The position numbers were made by a program, and so were the translations under genes. Below are positions 22,901-34,900 of a stretch of DNA of 64,000 nt, piece by piece; position 1 is the first letter of the stretch, and every line of letters starts with the position of its first letter. The notes beneath the pieces are model-generated. The model ran no database searches and was not told the origin of the DNA. It saw only the letters and a list, made by a program, of their open reading frames with translations. Origin of the DNA: Blastomussa wellsi. Its lineage: Eukaryota > Cnidaria > Anthozoa > Scleractinia > Plerogyridae. Where the stretch lies: positions 18,895,012 to 18,959,011 of the forward strand of contig OX393568.1 in assembly GCA_947652115.1 (NCBI GenBank), read 5' to 3'.

Positions 22901-25900
22901 CAAGTGATTCTTGAAATGCCATTCATAAAAAGCCATATGAATGCTTTCCACCTAAGTTGCTTTTTCTCAAGATTTTCAATCTCGAAGTGTCGATTCCATA
23001 CACGCAGAGCTACAAAATAGCTGCATTTGAGTCCTAAAAAGATAATACTTCCCAAACAGTAACAGACGTAAAAGTAGTAAAATTGTCTTTATTAATCCCT
23101 GTTTTACAAAAGCCATGTGAATGGAAACAAGCAAACTGAACCGTTTTGTTGTAAAAGTAGAATTTCCGAGCTGCGGTGACCGTTCGTGGCCGACTTTCTT
23201 CGCTAATTGCTCTAATGACTTTCAAATGTTCTCGCGAGAAACGCGCGTGAAGCCCTAGTTTTGTATGAGTGAAAAGTCAAAGAGGCGTAGACGAGTTGAC
23301 CATCAGTAGAAACTCTAAAAAGGTTACATTCCAAAAGTTACCATTTCATGTACTTTTAAGCTAAAAATAAAAAAAAGTGTCGCTTGCAAAGAGCATACAC
23401 GCGCGCAATCGTTTTCTATCCCGAATAGAAAACAGTGGGAGAACCAATAAGATCCGCGGATTTCCAATAAAGCACAGCCGAGTTTCTACCTACACAGATT
23501 AGTAGAAACCCAACTGTGTTCTATTGAGTCTGATTGGTTCTTCAACGGTTTTTTATTCGCCGATAGAAAACGATCGCGCGCGCGTTGCTCCTTGAGGGCA
23601 ATATTTTTCTTTCATTATATGTTAGCTTTTGTAATACAATGCTTTAGAGTTTTATATGACTCGGCTACGCTTCGTTGGCTATTCTCTTATAGAGAATATA
23701 TAAAAATATAACGAGGACACTTTGATTTGAATAGTCGAAGTTGTGACGCTGTGTTCCTGGGAGTTGTCTTAACACCAATAAGTTATCTTCATTGTCTGAA
23801 GTGACCCGATTATAACAACTGCGATATCCGTGAAATGTTTGAAAATCTGCAACCATCTTTAGTTTCAACTACAATAATATTTTTGTTTAAAGTGCACCTA
23901 ACCCCAAAATATTTTTTCGCTACAATAAACCTTTGCACCAGTTCGAAACGCATTCCACCTTTCGTTTCTCATTTTTAACTAAATGCATGCGGACTGTACT
24001 TTATTTGGTTCACAACCGATTCAGCAGGGGCGTGGGTCTATTCCTGGGTTGACGTCACAAACTGATTTGCATCGCATCAAGATTTCATGAACATCATTGC
24101 AAATCAGTTTGTGACGTCAACCCAGGAATAGACCCACGCCCCTTCTGACTCGGCCGTGAACAAAATATCGTACAGTTTTCGTAACTTTTTAATGCTATAA
24201 ATAGTCCGCATTTAGTAAAAAAGGAGAAACGAAAGGTGCAATGCATTTCGAACTGGTGCAAAAGTTTATTTTCCCAAAAAATTATTTTTGGGTTAGGGGC
24301 ACTTTAAGAATTTTTAAAAGACATATCTTTTAATTATTACACAGCCAAGTCTACTAAGTAGTTTCAAATACCGGCCTACTTGAGTAACGGGTATGGTCGA
24401 TCGCGGTAGAATTCATCACCTGTGTAACGCATAACAAGAATGCAACGAAAGGTGCAACTTACTGTAGCATGCTTGATTTGTTCCGGTGAAAGTGTTGCTT
24501 GGGTGGGTGTTGGTGTCATATCTTGAGACGTCGTTCCAGCTTCCGTTGTTTCACCTTCTCCTTGTTTGTTGCCTATTTGATTATTTGGTTGGGTAACTGT
24601 AAGGATAACTGTTCCCGCGGTTGTTTGAGACGGTGTCTCTTTGCTGGAAAGTGTGAGCAGTGCCAAGGTGTTCACTAAATTTTGGGTCAACTCCATAGCT
24701 TCCTCTTCATTGTCGATGGTGCCATTTTCATAATCTAAATCGCTCATCACATTGTCAAGATCAACTGGAGCTCGTTCGCCTTCTTTCACCTAAGTAGAAG
24801 AGTTAAACAAAATAACAATGGCCCCGAGCATAGCACCATGATTCTTTCAGTTCCAAGTTACTCAATAAATAATATATTTATCTTAAACTAACATAGATAA
24901 ACCGAATTTTTTATAGAGCTGAATTGCTTCATGTTAGATTGCAATTAAGATTTTTTTACTGGTAGCATAAACAGACAAGCCCCTCCTTCACTCAGGCCAA
25001 CAAAGACACAAATGGGTAATAGGTTCACGATCATAACCGTACGTACATGGACTACAGGTACTATACAAGTACTGCAGGTACTGAGAGTACCTCAAGTACT
25101 AGGAGTACTAAGGGTATAGGTACCACAGCTACTACAGCTACAAAAGACAGCTATTAGTACTACAGGTACTACAGGTCAGACATGTAGTGCAGAAGGTGCT
25201 ATATCCATGACGGTTATCATGAAACAATACCACAAATGAGCGTGGCGTCGTGAGGCATTATTTGATATGCACATAGATTCTTCTTACCTCTACTCGTAGT
25301 ACCATTTCTATTCTGAAGCCAAGCGAGTCCTCAACTGTTACTGTGATCCATATTGGCAAGGAAGAACTGCCCTCCGTGGGTAGTTTGTATATCTTAAACT
25401 TCACTGACGAGCTCGGGTTTTCCTTTGACGTCAGGACTGGGTTTACATCATCACCACTTCCATAGCTATAACCGTAACTAAGTGGCGTGTCACGATCAAT
25501 CCAACCCCTACAACTGACCTGAAATTCAGTTTTATATCCTTCTCCCGTCTGTGGAATACATGAACAGTTTCCAGCCTTTGGAGGCTCATTCACTCTTATA
25601 GTTTTATTAACATAGCCCGACTCTCCACCTTCTCTCCAAACTTTTAACTGGACAAGACCCTCCCCTCCAGGTTCCAAAATATTTTGAAAGATGTACGACT
25701 TGACTGTGAAGAAACTGTTTGTTGTTTCCATGTTAAGGTTACTAGGAATATCCACGGCGGACCAAAGGATACCAATTCTCTTGAACAGTTTCCAATCATA
25801 AAAAATCGGGGTCGTAAATCCACACTCCTTCACACAAGCAGCCTCTAGTCTGAGATCAATTGACGGTGGAAGTTTAACAGAGCAATCCCGCTCGGGGCAA

Positions 25901-28900
25901 CTGTAAGTAAGAAACGAATACAATTTTAGGTGGCAATTGTAAGAGCAATAATAGGACAGCAAGTGCTCTAAATGAAGGGAAGATGTCGAAGGGAGATGTC
26001 ACAGCCAAATATCCAAGAAATAAAATAAAAATATGTACAACTGCGAGAAAATATAACAGGGCCATGTTGCAGCTACTGACTCGAGAGATATGTTTTTAAT
26101 CCTGGTCAGTGTACTGGTTTTTCTTCTTTTTTTAAGGACACTACAAACATCTGTCCAGGTTCAATTTATGAAGGTGTACAATAGGGAAATGGAAATTTCC
26201 TGGGGTTACCTGGTAGAATGTTGGATTTTAAATGCATACAAACGACGGTGGTAACAATACCCCGGGTGGTAGAAACACTACTATCCTCTATATGCTACAG
26301 GTATCAGTATTAAGCTTAAGCTGCATTACTGACGTGCTACCGGGCCCCAGCGTGCCCAAGAATCAATTGTTAACCGATTAATTGTTAAACATAACTTAAA
26401 AGCATATTTTTGGATTCATCCCGCTAAATTTAGACCTAACTTGTATTGCCTACAGTCAAAAGATAGTTACTTTAATATAATATTTATTATATTATATCAA
26501 AAGAATCCCTGATTAGGCTCACGTCGTTATGGTCATAATTATGCATCAATAAATAGTCATTTTTTTGTTTTTCAAACTGAGTATATCTTTGCATATGTTT
26601 GTCAATATACCTACCTTATTTTCATCTCTGGTGGCGGTGGCGGCGTTGGTGGTGGCGGTGGCGGGGGAGGTGTAACAAAAACTGCAACCTCATCCGACAA
26701 AGAAGCGCGGCCCTCTTTGGAAACGTTCACCTTAAATATGTACGTTTTGTTTGAAACATATTTATAAAGGCTCGTTGTGAAAATTGGGTAGTTGAGAATT
26801 TTTATGAAGTTCTCAGGGCTTAGCGCGTTATCGTAGCAGTGAGCAAACTGCTGCGTCCTACAGTACCAAATGAACTCTATGCCTCTTTGATCCATCCCTG
26901 ACGGTAGATCAGGGTCATGAAATGAAGCATTTATCGTGAGCGTTTCAGCCCAGTTTACATACTGTTGTCTCTCTCCAGCTATGCTGCCGATAAGAGGAGA
27001 TGGAATAATCTCAACTTTTACTGTAGCGTTCGCTATTACCTGTCCATAGAGAGTTCTCACGTCAGGACTTGTTAGCTCCACGATGAAGACAAAAACATAT
27101 TCGCCGTATGACAAAGAGAGAGCTTTGACTGCAATTGATGAACCTGCACCTTCTCTAACAAGTTCGGTCTTTCGGTTTACGTTGGATTTCTCGCCGTCAG
27201 GTATTACTTTCTTTACGATCCAAAATAACTTTACATCCTTTGAAGTTCGAAGCCTGCACTTATTTACATAACTCCCATTAAGCTTAAACTGTTCAGATTT
27301 GCTATATTTTAAAGATTGTGAATTTCCATCCCCTATCTCTTTCATTTTTCCGTCCGATTCCCATATAAAGACATTTTCAATTTTGCAAACAGGCTTAGAG
27401 ACTTCAACAGCCAAACAACGTTTCTCTTCTGACACTTCGTTAAATGCAGTGAGACATACGGAATAATTTCCTTCAAAAAGATACGTGTGACTGAAAGAAA
27501 ATGTATAATTTGTTGTACTATTTGTTGAGCAGTGAAATATATTCGATTGCAAGGAGTCATTCAATGACGTGAAGAAACAGCTGCCATAATCAAATTTTGG
27601 TATGATGAACTCAAACCTTGTGGCAGTCCTAAGCCATGTCAAACCACTCGATGTAAACAGTACACCGTAGATTCTCTCTTGCACATTAAATTCAGCTGAT
27701 GCTGACATATTTTCAACGACTTTATCTACCACAACGCTTGCAGTAAAAGTTCCAGTTTTAGTTAAAATCGCGCTTAAAAAAGGTTTTCTAGTCACCGCAA
27801 GATCCCCGTATTCTGACATTTTCCAGTGGTAGGCCCGGTCAAACTCTTGAGAAGTTGCCAAAAATGTCACGTTATCGCCAAGAGTAAAATGCTTCCTGTA
27901 CGGAATCTCCTTAATGTCAGTCGAGTGATTGCAATAAAGGCACACTTTCATGAGTGGCTTGATTAATTTCAGAGCTATGACAGTTGTGTTGAACGCAATT
28001 CTGCTGACTTTATTTGAACAGAAAACTAAGGTTAAGAATTTTCCTGGAGAATCATAGCTGTGTAGTAAGACAGTTTTTCCATTATTGAACAGTAACGGAC
28101 TTTGGTGCACTGATGATTTATCTCCAAACGTCCATGAACAAGACGCATTGGTTGGTAGAGAATTACTAGAAACTGAGATCCTGAGACTAAAAGCAACATT
28201 CTTCGACACTTTCATCACTGTCGTGTTAGCTTTCAGGGTTATATTAACCAGAGGATTCTGTACAATAACGACCGGTCGACAAGTTGTACTGAGTTTGCCT
28301 AGAAGATTTGATACGTTGACCGTGATCGCAAACGAACCGCTGGATGTGTATGAATGTTTCAAGATAAAGGAGGTCCAGTTAAGGAAACCCTCTTGCAAGG
28401 GAATGCTTTGTGTTTGATTATTTTCAAACTCTGCCACGACCTTGACATGCGAACCAGAATTAACTGAAATATTAAACGAAGCATCTTCCGACGTAATGAT
28501 GAACCCTTGTAGCGAATCACATGTTAAATCAACAATAGGTATCTGTACCCAGGCAACGCCTTGGGCTACCACCGAGCCGTGTCGATTTTCACAACGAACT
28601 GTGATATCATATGCGCCTTCTTCGGCGTACCTATGAAGCACAGGCCCATCAACATCTGACACATCAGTTTGAAATGCGGTATTGTCCCCCAGTGTCCAAC
28701 TGCAGACAAAAGCAGTCCCCTCACTCATCACGAGCTTAAAAATTGAATCTTTGCCCTTGCTTGTGACATCGACAACTACCCGAAGATTTTTTATCGCTTC
28801 ATCCTCCTGAACCACAATCCTCGTAGAATGATTTCTGTATACGTTACTAACACGATTTGTGCAATTGAGGCTGACAGTATAGTACCCAGGTTTTTGATAA

Positions 28901-31900
28901 GTGTAAGTTTGAGTAAACACATTATTGCCTCCATTTAAAACTTCTTCGCCAAAATCAAAATCACAGAAGACACTTGTCCCACAAGCAATATTTCCTTCAA
29001 CTGAAATGCTCTCACCGACAGCAATATACAAATCTTGAGAACCATCTTTAATTCGAGGCGGCGGTATGCCAAAGGACAAGTTTGCAATCGGTTCCTCCAC
29101 ATGAACGGTGCACATCGTACTTTTTTCTCTAACTTCGACGTCGTTTTTAGCGTAAATTAAGACATCATAGATACCCACATTCCCGTACTGATGACCTAAT
29201 GAATTTTTAGCAAAGCCGTCGGTAAATGTCTCCAGAACCTGTTCAGTAGCTCCATCATCAGTAGAAATTGTGAATGTGACGTTTGTCCCTACAAGTTAGA
29301 TAAGAAAATATGACTTTTCGTTTTACAATCTCTGAACAACACTATACTTGGTTCGGTCATATTGAAAAATCGAATAGGCAGAGGTCTACCTCATTCCTAG
29401 GATAAGATGGAGGGAGAGAGAAAATTGTTTAATTTCCCATACGTTCGATATTAGAATTTGACTGAAAAGGATACCCAGTCATATTCTAGGTCGTTAATAT
29501 GGTAGCCAAACAATTCTCCTCTGTCAAGGTGTGAACGAGATTAACGTGCGTTAATCGCCGTCCTTTTCCATTAAAAATTCAGCACATTTAAACCGGTATA
29601 TACGGCTATATCCTTTACTGTATTAAGATAGTTTGTAATTTGTCAGGGGCACCCAACGAACAAGCTGTGGCAAACTGTGTCTTTTGTCAAATCAGTAATG
29701 AAAATATATTAAAACATTTGCAGGCGTTCTAGAGTGTTGCTGGGAAAGAAATTATCTCTTCCTTTTCTTCCAGCACATGATTCATACATTTTTTATTACA
29801 ACAAACAAAATAAAACAATAGCAACTGCTGCGGAAATGCGAAAATGCGCGGAAATTGCACTGAAAACCGTTGAACTCCACTGTTCTCAACAACACTCAAG
29901 CCTTCGTTGAGCAGTTTCTTACCAGTTCCCAGCTGGTTTATTTCAGAAGTTTCCCTTTTGTCTATATTCTATATATTTGTGTGCTATGGAATCAGCAAGT
30001 CTGTCATACTTGACTACAGCTCGGGTGATCGTGAAAATTTCATTCTTAATACAATAGCAATTAGCAAAAGGTTGTGGATACGCCTGTGAGACTGCAATCG
30101 GCGATGTAGCAGCTCTCGTAAGGTCTGACATGAATGCTCGATACCCTTCGTGAAAACAATAAAACAAACTACAGGAATAATGCCCGTAGCCCCTAAAACA
30201 ATAATAACTGCAGTAGAATTGCAAGCTTATGAGGGCTGCTACACTTCCGCTTGCGATGCCTCAGGCTAATTTAATGCGATTGTATTAGGAATAAAATTTT
30301 CACGATCGCCCAGGCTGTAGTCAAGCGCGGCAAGACTTGCTGATTCTAACGCCACAAATATGTAGAATATAGACAAAAGAGAACTTCTGAAATAAACCAC
30401 CTGTCAACAAATATTCTGATAACGAAACTTTCCGTGACGAATGCAAAAATACCCTATATTTTTATCACTATTTCGCGCTCTTTAAACGGTTCAATGCCTT
30501 TGAAATTTTCAGTGATAGCACGTAACATGTTAAACTTTTGATCTGGAGATTTTAAAAAAAATTCTATCGTCTAGTTTTTACGTAGATGCTCCCATATCAA
30601 AGACGTTCCTTCTATGAGAAAAATGTGAATATTATAAAAGACATTACTTTTGAGTTCGTAGAGTAGAGAGAAATCTAATGAAGCAAATTAGACGAAACCT
30701 TTCAAGAAAGTTGTTCTATGCTAAAGGTATAAAACATGCAAAGGACATTGTTTCAATCTGCAGGAAGTCGCTGGAATCAACGAACTAACAGATACTGAAG
30801 CGAACTTTTAAATTTTGACTGCAAAATATTCAACTCGCTTTCTTTCAAAAACGCTCTCATAGAATTTTCTCAAACTTTGCAGTGTTGAAGACCTACATGT
30901 ATACTACAAGGGACGTTGATTCGTTTTAAAAGTTTAGGTCTCGATATTGAGAAAAATGTCGATTTTCAGAAACCATGACGTCATCGTTTCGTTGCTATGG
31001 TAATACCGATGTCAACGAAATCTTTATTTTTGGAAACATTATTCAATCTCTAGTAAATGTGCCAAAAATCTTGCCCGACCGATCCAAGACAGTGAAGTAT
31101 TAGCTTTTCAAAGTTGGGTTGGTGTGGTTCTGAAAAACTGAGATGAGCCACCTTAAAAGCGTTGGTTCTATTGGGCAGTTTAAAAGGGTTATTAAGAAGG
31201 TATCTGAGATATAGGATTCCCACACGGTAATCATGTAAAACAGTTGCAATGAGTTTTAGTTTTTAACTTTTAGTTTAACTGATGATTTTCCGTGTTTAAA
31301 TAAAGTTTTACATTACATTACAAAGAACGATAACTGCAGTTGTTGTATCAAAAACGGCTGCCAAGCAATGAATGAACAGTTGCTAGAAGTCCTCTCATGC
31401 CAAAGTGAAACCGCATTAAGTCGATTCAGTAAATGATGTAAATTGAAAGTGTTTGTAAGGAAAATAGATTACCTTGTGAGATTGCCCATTCAATTTTTAC
31501 TTCCTCCATTGGAACAGCTGCAATGTTATCTTTGACGCACTTGAGGCCCTTAATTTCATCCTGTACTATAACAATGCCACTACTTTGAACTGTGTTGTTC
31601 TTGTTGGATGCTGTTACTTTCACAAAATAAACCCCAGGGTCATTGTAAACCTGCCAGAAGGCCTTCGAAGTTTTAGTCAAATCTTCGTCTTCAAGTTCCC
31701 AGCGATATACAACCTTAGTTCCTTTATGTGCATTGATGCCGATGAGGAAGATCTCACCGGTCTTGACGGGACGATTCGGAAGCCGTACATTGAATTGTGA
31801 GATTGGAATGTCTGCAATGGGAGAAAAGACGTTTTTTTAATGACTATAATTTATTGTAATTAAGTGAGACATCGCTTGTTTCTATCACAAGAGGAAGCAA

Positions 31901-34900
31901 TGTACTTTATAGGACCTGCTATACATTGACGGCCACACAGGACATGGTTTCAATGATTTTCAATATCTTACGATTGACGAAGAAACAATTATAAGCTCGC
32001 TTGATGCTTGAATGCGGGTGGTAAATTTAGTCGAAAACTTTGCCGCGTTTCGCGAAAACAGAACTGTTAACGTGCAAATTAATTCAAAATTGAACTCGAA
32101 ACGGTATTATTACTTATAAAAATGTTTGTACCTGGCATTTTCTGATTCACCGAAGTAGTAGGAGGTGGCGGCGTGGTCGTTGGCGGCGAAGTAGGTGGTT
32201 CCATCCCACAGGCCTGGTACATGGGGGGTCTGGAGTCGTATTCTGTTTAAAAGTTTAAATGTAAAGAAATATAGAGTATCGTTAATCTGAATTGCAGATG
32301 GGTTTGTTTACTTTAATCCAGAATGGCTATATTGGTGGGCAGTATATAAAGGGGACGTCACCTACGGGTGAAATATAAAAATATACTTGCCTATGATATA
32401 AAAAAAAATATTTACAAGTCTTATTTGTTCCACACTTCCACACTTTTGTTCGGCTGAGAAATTACAAAAAGTGAATAAAGGGGCTGTTCGGTTTGTCTTT
32501 AGAGACAAACACACTCCATCTTCAGGTAGAAGAACTTTATTTGAACAAAGATTATATAAAATCCTTTGTACGGTTTACAAACTCGGAAATCACGATACGA
32601 ACCCAGAGAGTCTGTATAAGCTAATATCACCAAGAAGAACGACATGCTTTGAGAGGAAAGGACATTCTGACATTTTCATCGATTTTCAAAAATATCACTA
32701 TTGCCAAAACTTGCACATTTAACTAGTTTTGCAGCAGAAAAATCTCATTTTGTGGTACAATGATCACATTTTTGCACTTTGACTTTTTAGTTACATCATA
32801 TACAGTTCAGCGCTGATTTAAAATGCCGTTTACCGTTTTCAAATATCTTTATTAGTTTCTGAGATATTTAAGTTTAAAAATAATCATAAAATATGCAAAT
32901 AAGGAGACTGATGACTTCATCCACTCAACCCTATTTGATATTGAGTATATAAGTGGAGCTATCTAACTCAATTCGCTGCAGAAACCATTGAAACAATTGG
33001 AACTTGGAGCGCTAATAGTTCTAAAGGCAATATACCTATTGATGTAATAAAATTGCATTTCCATGGCAACACACTCTTTTCCAGGCCACCTCCCCCATCC
33101 AGGTGGGAGCAGAAATACTCTCTGTCGCTTCATGCTACAGAAACCGGGATAAGCTCCGGCCTGATGGGCCACTAGGCCCGACTGCTGACTTTACCTTTAC
33201 CTTACCTATTAATTCATGGAGCCATTTGATTACCTTTGTCTGGATCGCGAGGACATCCATAAACTTCAGTACGCAAACAAAGGTGATTGTTCCAGGATCT
33301 CGGGTTGATCCTAATGTAGCGAGCAGCAATTGAATCCATATGAAGCACGTATATTCTTTCTGTTTCGCTGTTTTGGTTTCCAGCATACAGCTAGGAGCAA
33401 AAATAAAAAGGTTATTTGCCCATTTGCGTGCCGAGGGAAAGGTTTTTTTTTTTCATACAGTCCGTCCGAAATACCAGTTTGCTGTGTATTAAACAGAGAA
33501 CCTCATTTGCCAAACAAATTGATATTGTGATTGATATTGATATTGTCTCCATACTGCTTGCTATAGGTAAATAAGTCGAACCCTGACCATCTTTCCTCAC
33601 CATCATATGCTGAACGTAAGCGGTTATATTGGTTGCCGAAACGAAGAATAGTTTGCAACTCTCGCTGAATAAAACTAGCATCCCTCTCTTCCCCGCAATC
33701 TCCCCCCCCCCGCCTCATCCCCCGTCACCCTGCATACATTTTGTCAGCTTCGCGATCGGTCTACCAATTCTCAGCTTGCCATTAACATAACTCTGAAAAA
33801 AAACAGTGCGAAAAAAGATTGTCTTGTCAAGATTACCTTGTGGCCATTATCAGACCCATAGCAGTACCACATGCTCTTATCAGTGCTGTACTGAATATAA
33901 AACGTTTTCACCCACGAGTGTTCATATCGGCCCTGTAAACCAACAGCCATGACTTCTTTGTCTTCTTGCAGGTCAATCTCAAACCATTGTTCTTCGTTAC
34001 TCTCAGCAGCACACCAAGCACCGGTGACCTTATCTTCCGTTATTAAACCATCTTTGGCTGGAAAGCCGTCAAGAGAGCTCGACGCTTGCAAACGATTTGG
34101 GTCGACAAAAAAGGTAACCGGTCGAAGGCATTCTGGAACAAGCAAGCATTCATTATGTGCGATAGGGCGGAATTCCTTTAGGTGGAGTTCCAAATGTTCC
34201 GTACCTTCCGGCGTTCCGGCGTGAATTTAACTGGTTTTACGTGCGTAAAATAAAAAAAAAATAAGAAACGTATGAACGACTCGCGTCTGGGGACAAAAGT
34301 TAAACCACATTCATTTTTTTCCGCAAATGCGAGGCGTCTATACATTTCTTCTATTTTATTTTACGCACGTAAAGCCAATTAGATTTACGCCCGTTGACAT
34401 ACGCGACAGTGAAAATCCACCATTTTGCATTGCTACGCTTAGTGATTGGTTTAAAAATCTCGCGCCACTTTTTCAACCAATCAGAGCAAACCAAAATCAT
34501 CGTGACTTGCGCGTGCACGTTTTCCCGCGCTTTGTGTCGGCTACGTGTAATTACTTAAATTTTTGATTGGATCACTGGATTGTCTCTATTTACTGTGATT
34601 GGCCACAGTAAATACTTTCAATTTGTTTTACGTATTTTAAGGACGTTCGCGCTAAGTGTTTCTGCGCATCGTTACTGCGCACGGAATTCATCACGCCACG
34701 TCTATCCATCGAGCGCGCGCGCTGAGAAATAACAAAGGGCTAGAAGCCGTTTCGTAACTTTGCTAATAGTTTACTCTCTTAAATGGTCGGTGGCCCCTAC
34801 TTTTTTTTCCCATGAACTGATTTTATTTGCAATTCTCGACAGATTGTCAAAAAATGAGCAAAAAATCAATTTTGAAATTTTCTGCCCAGAGGACATCGAA

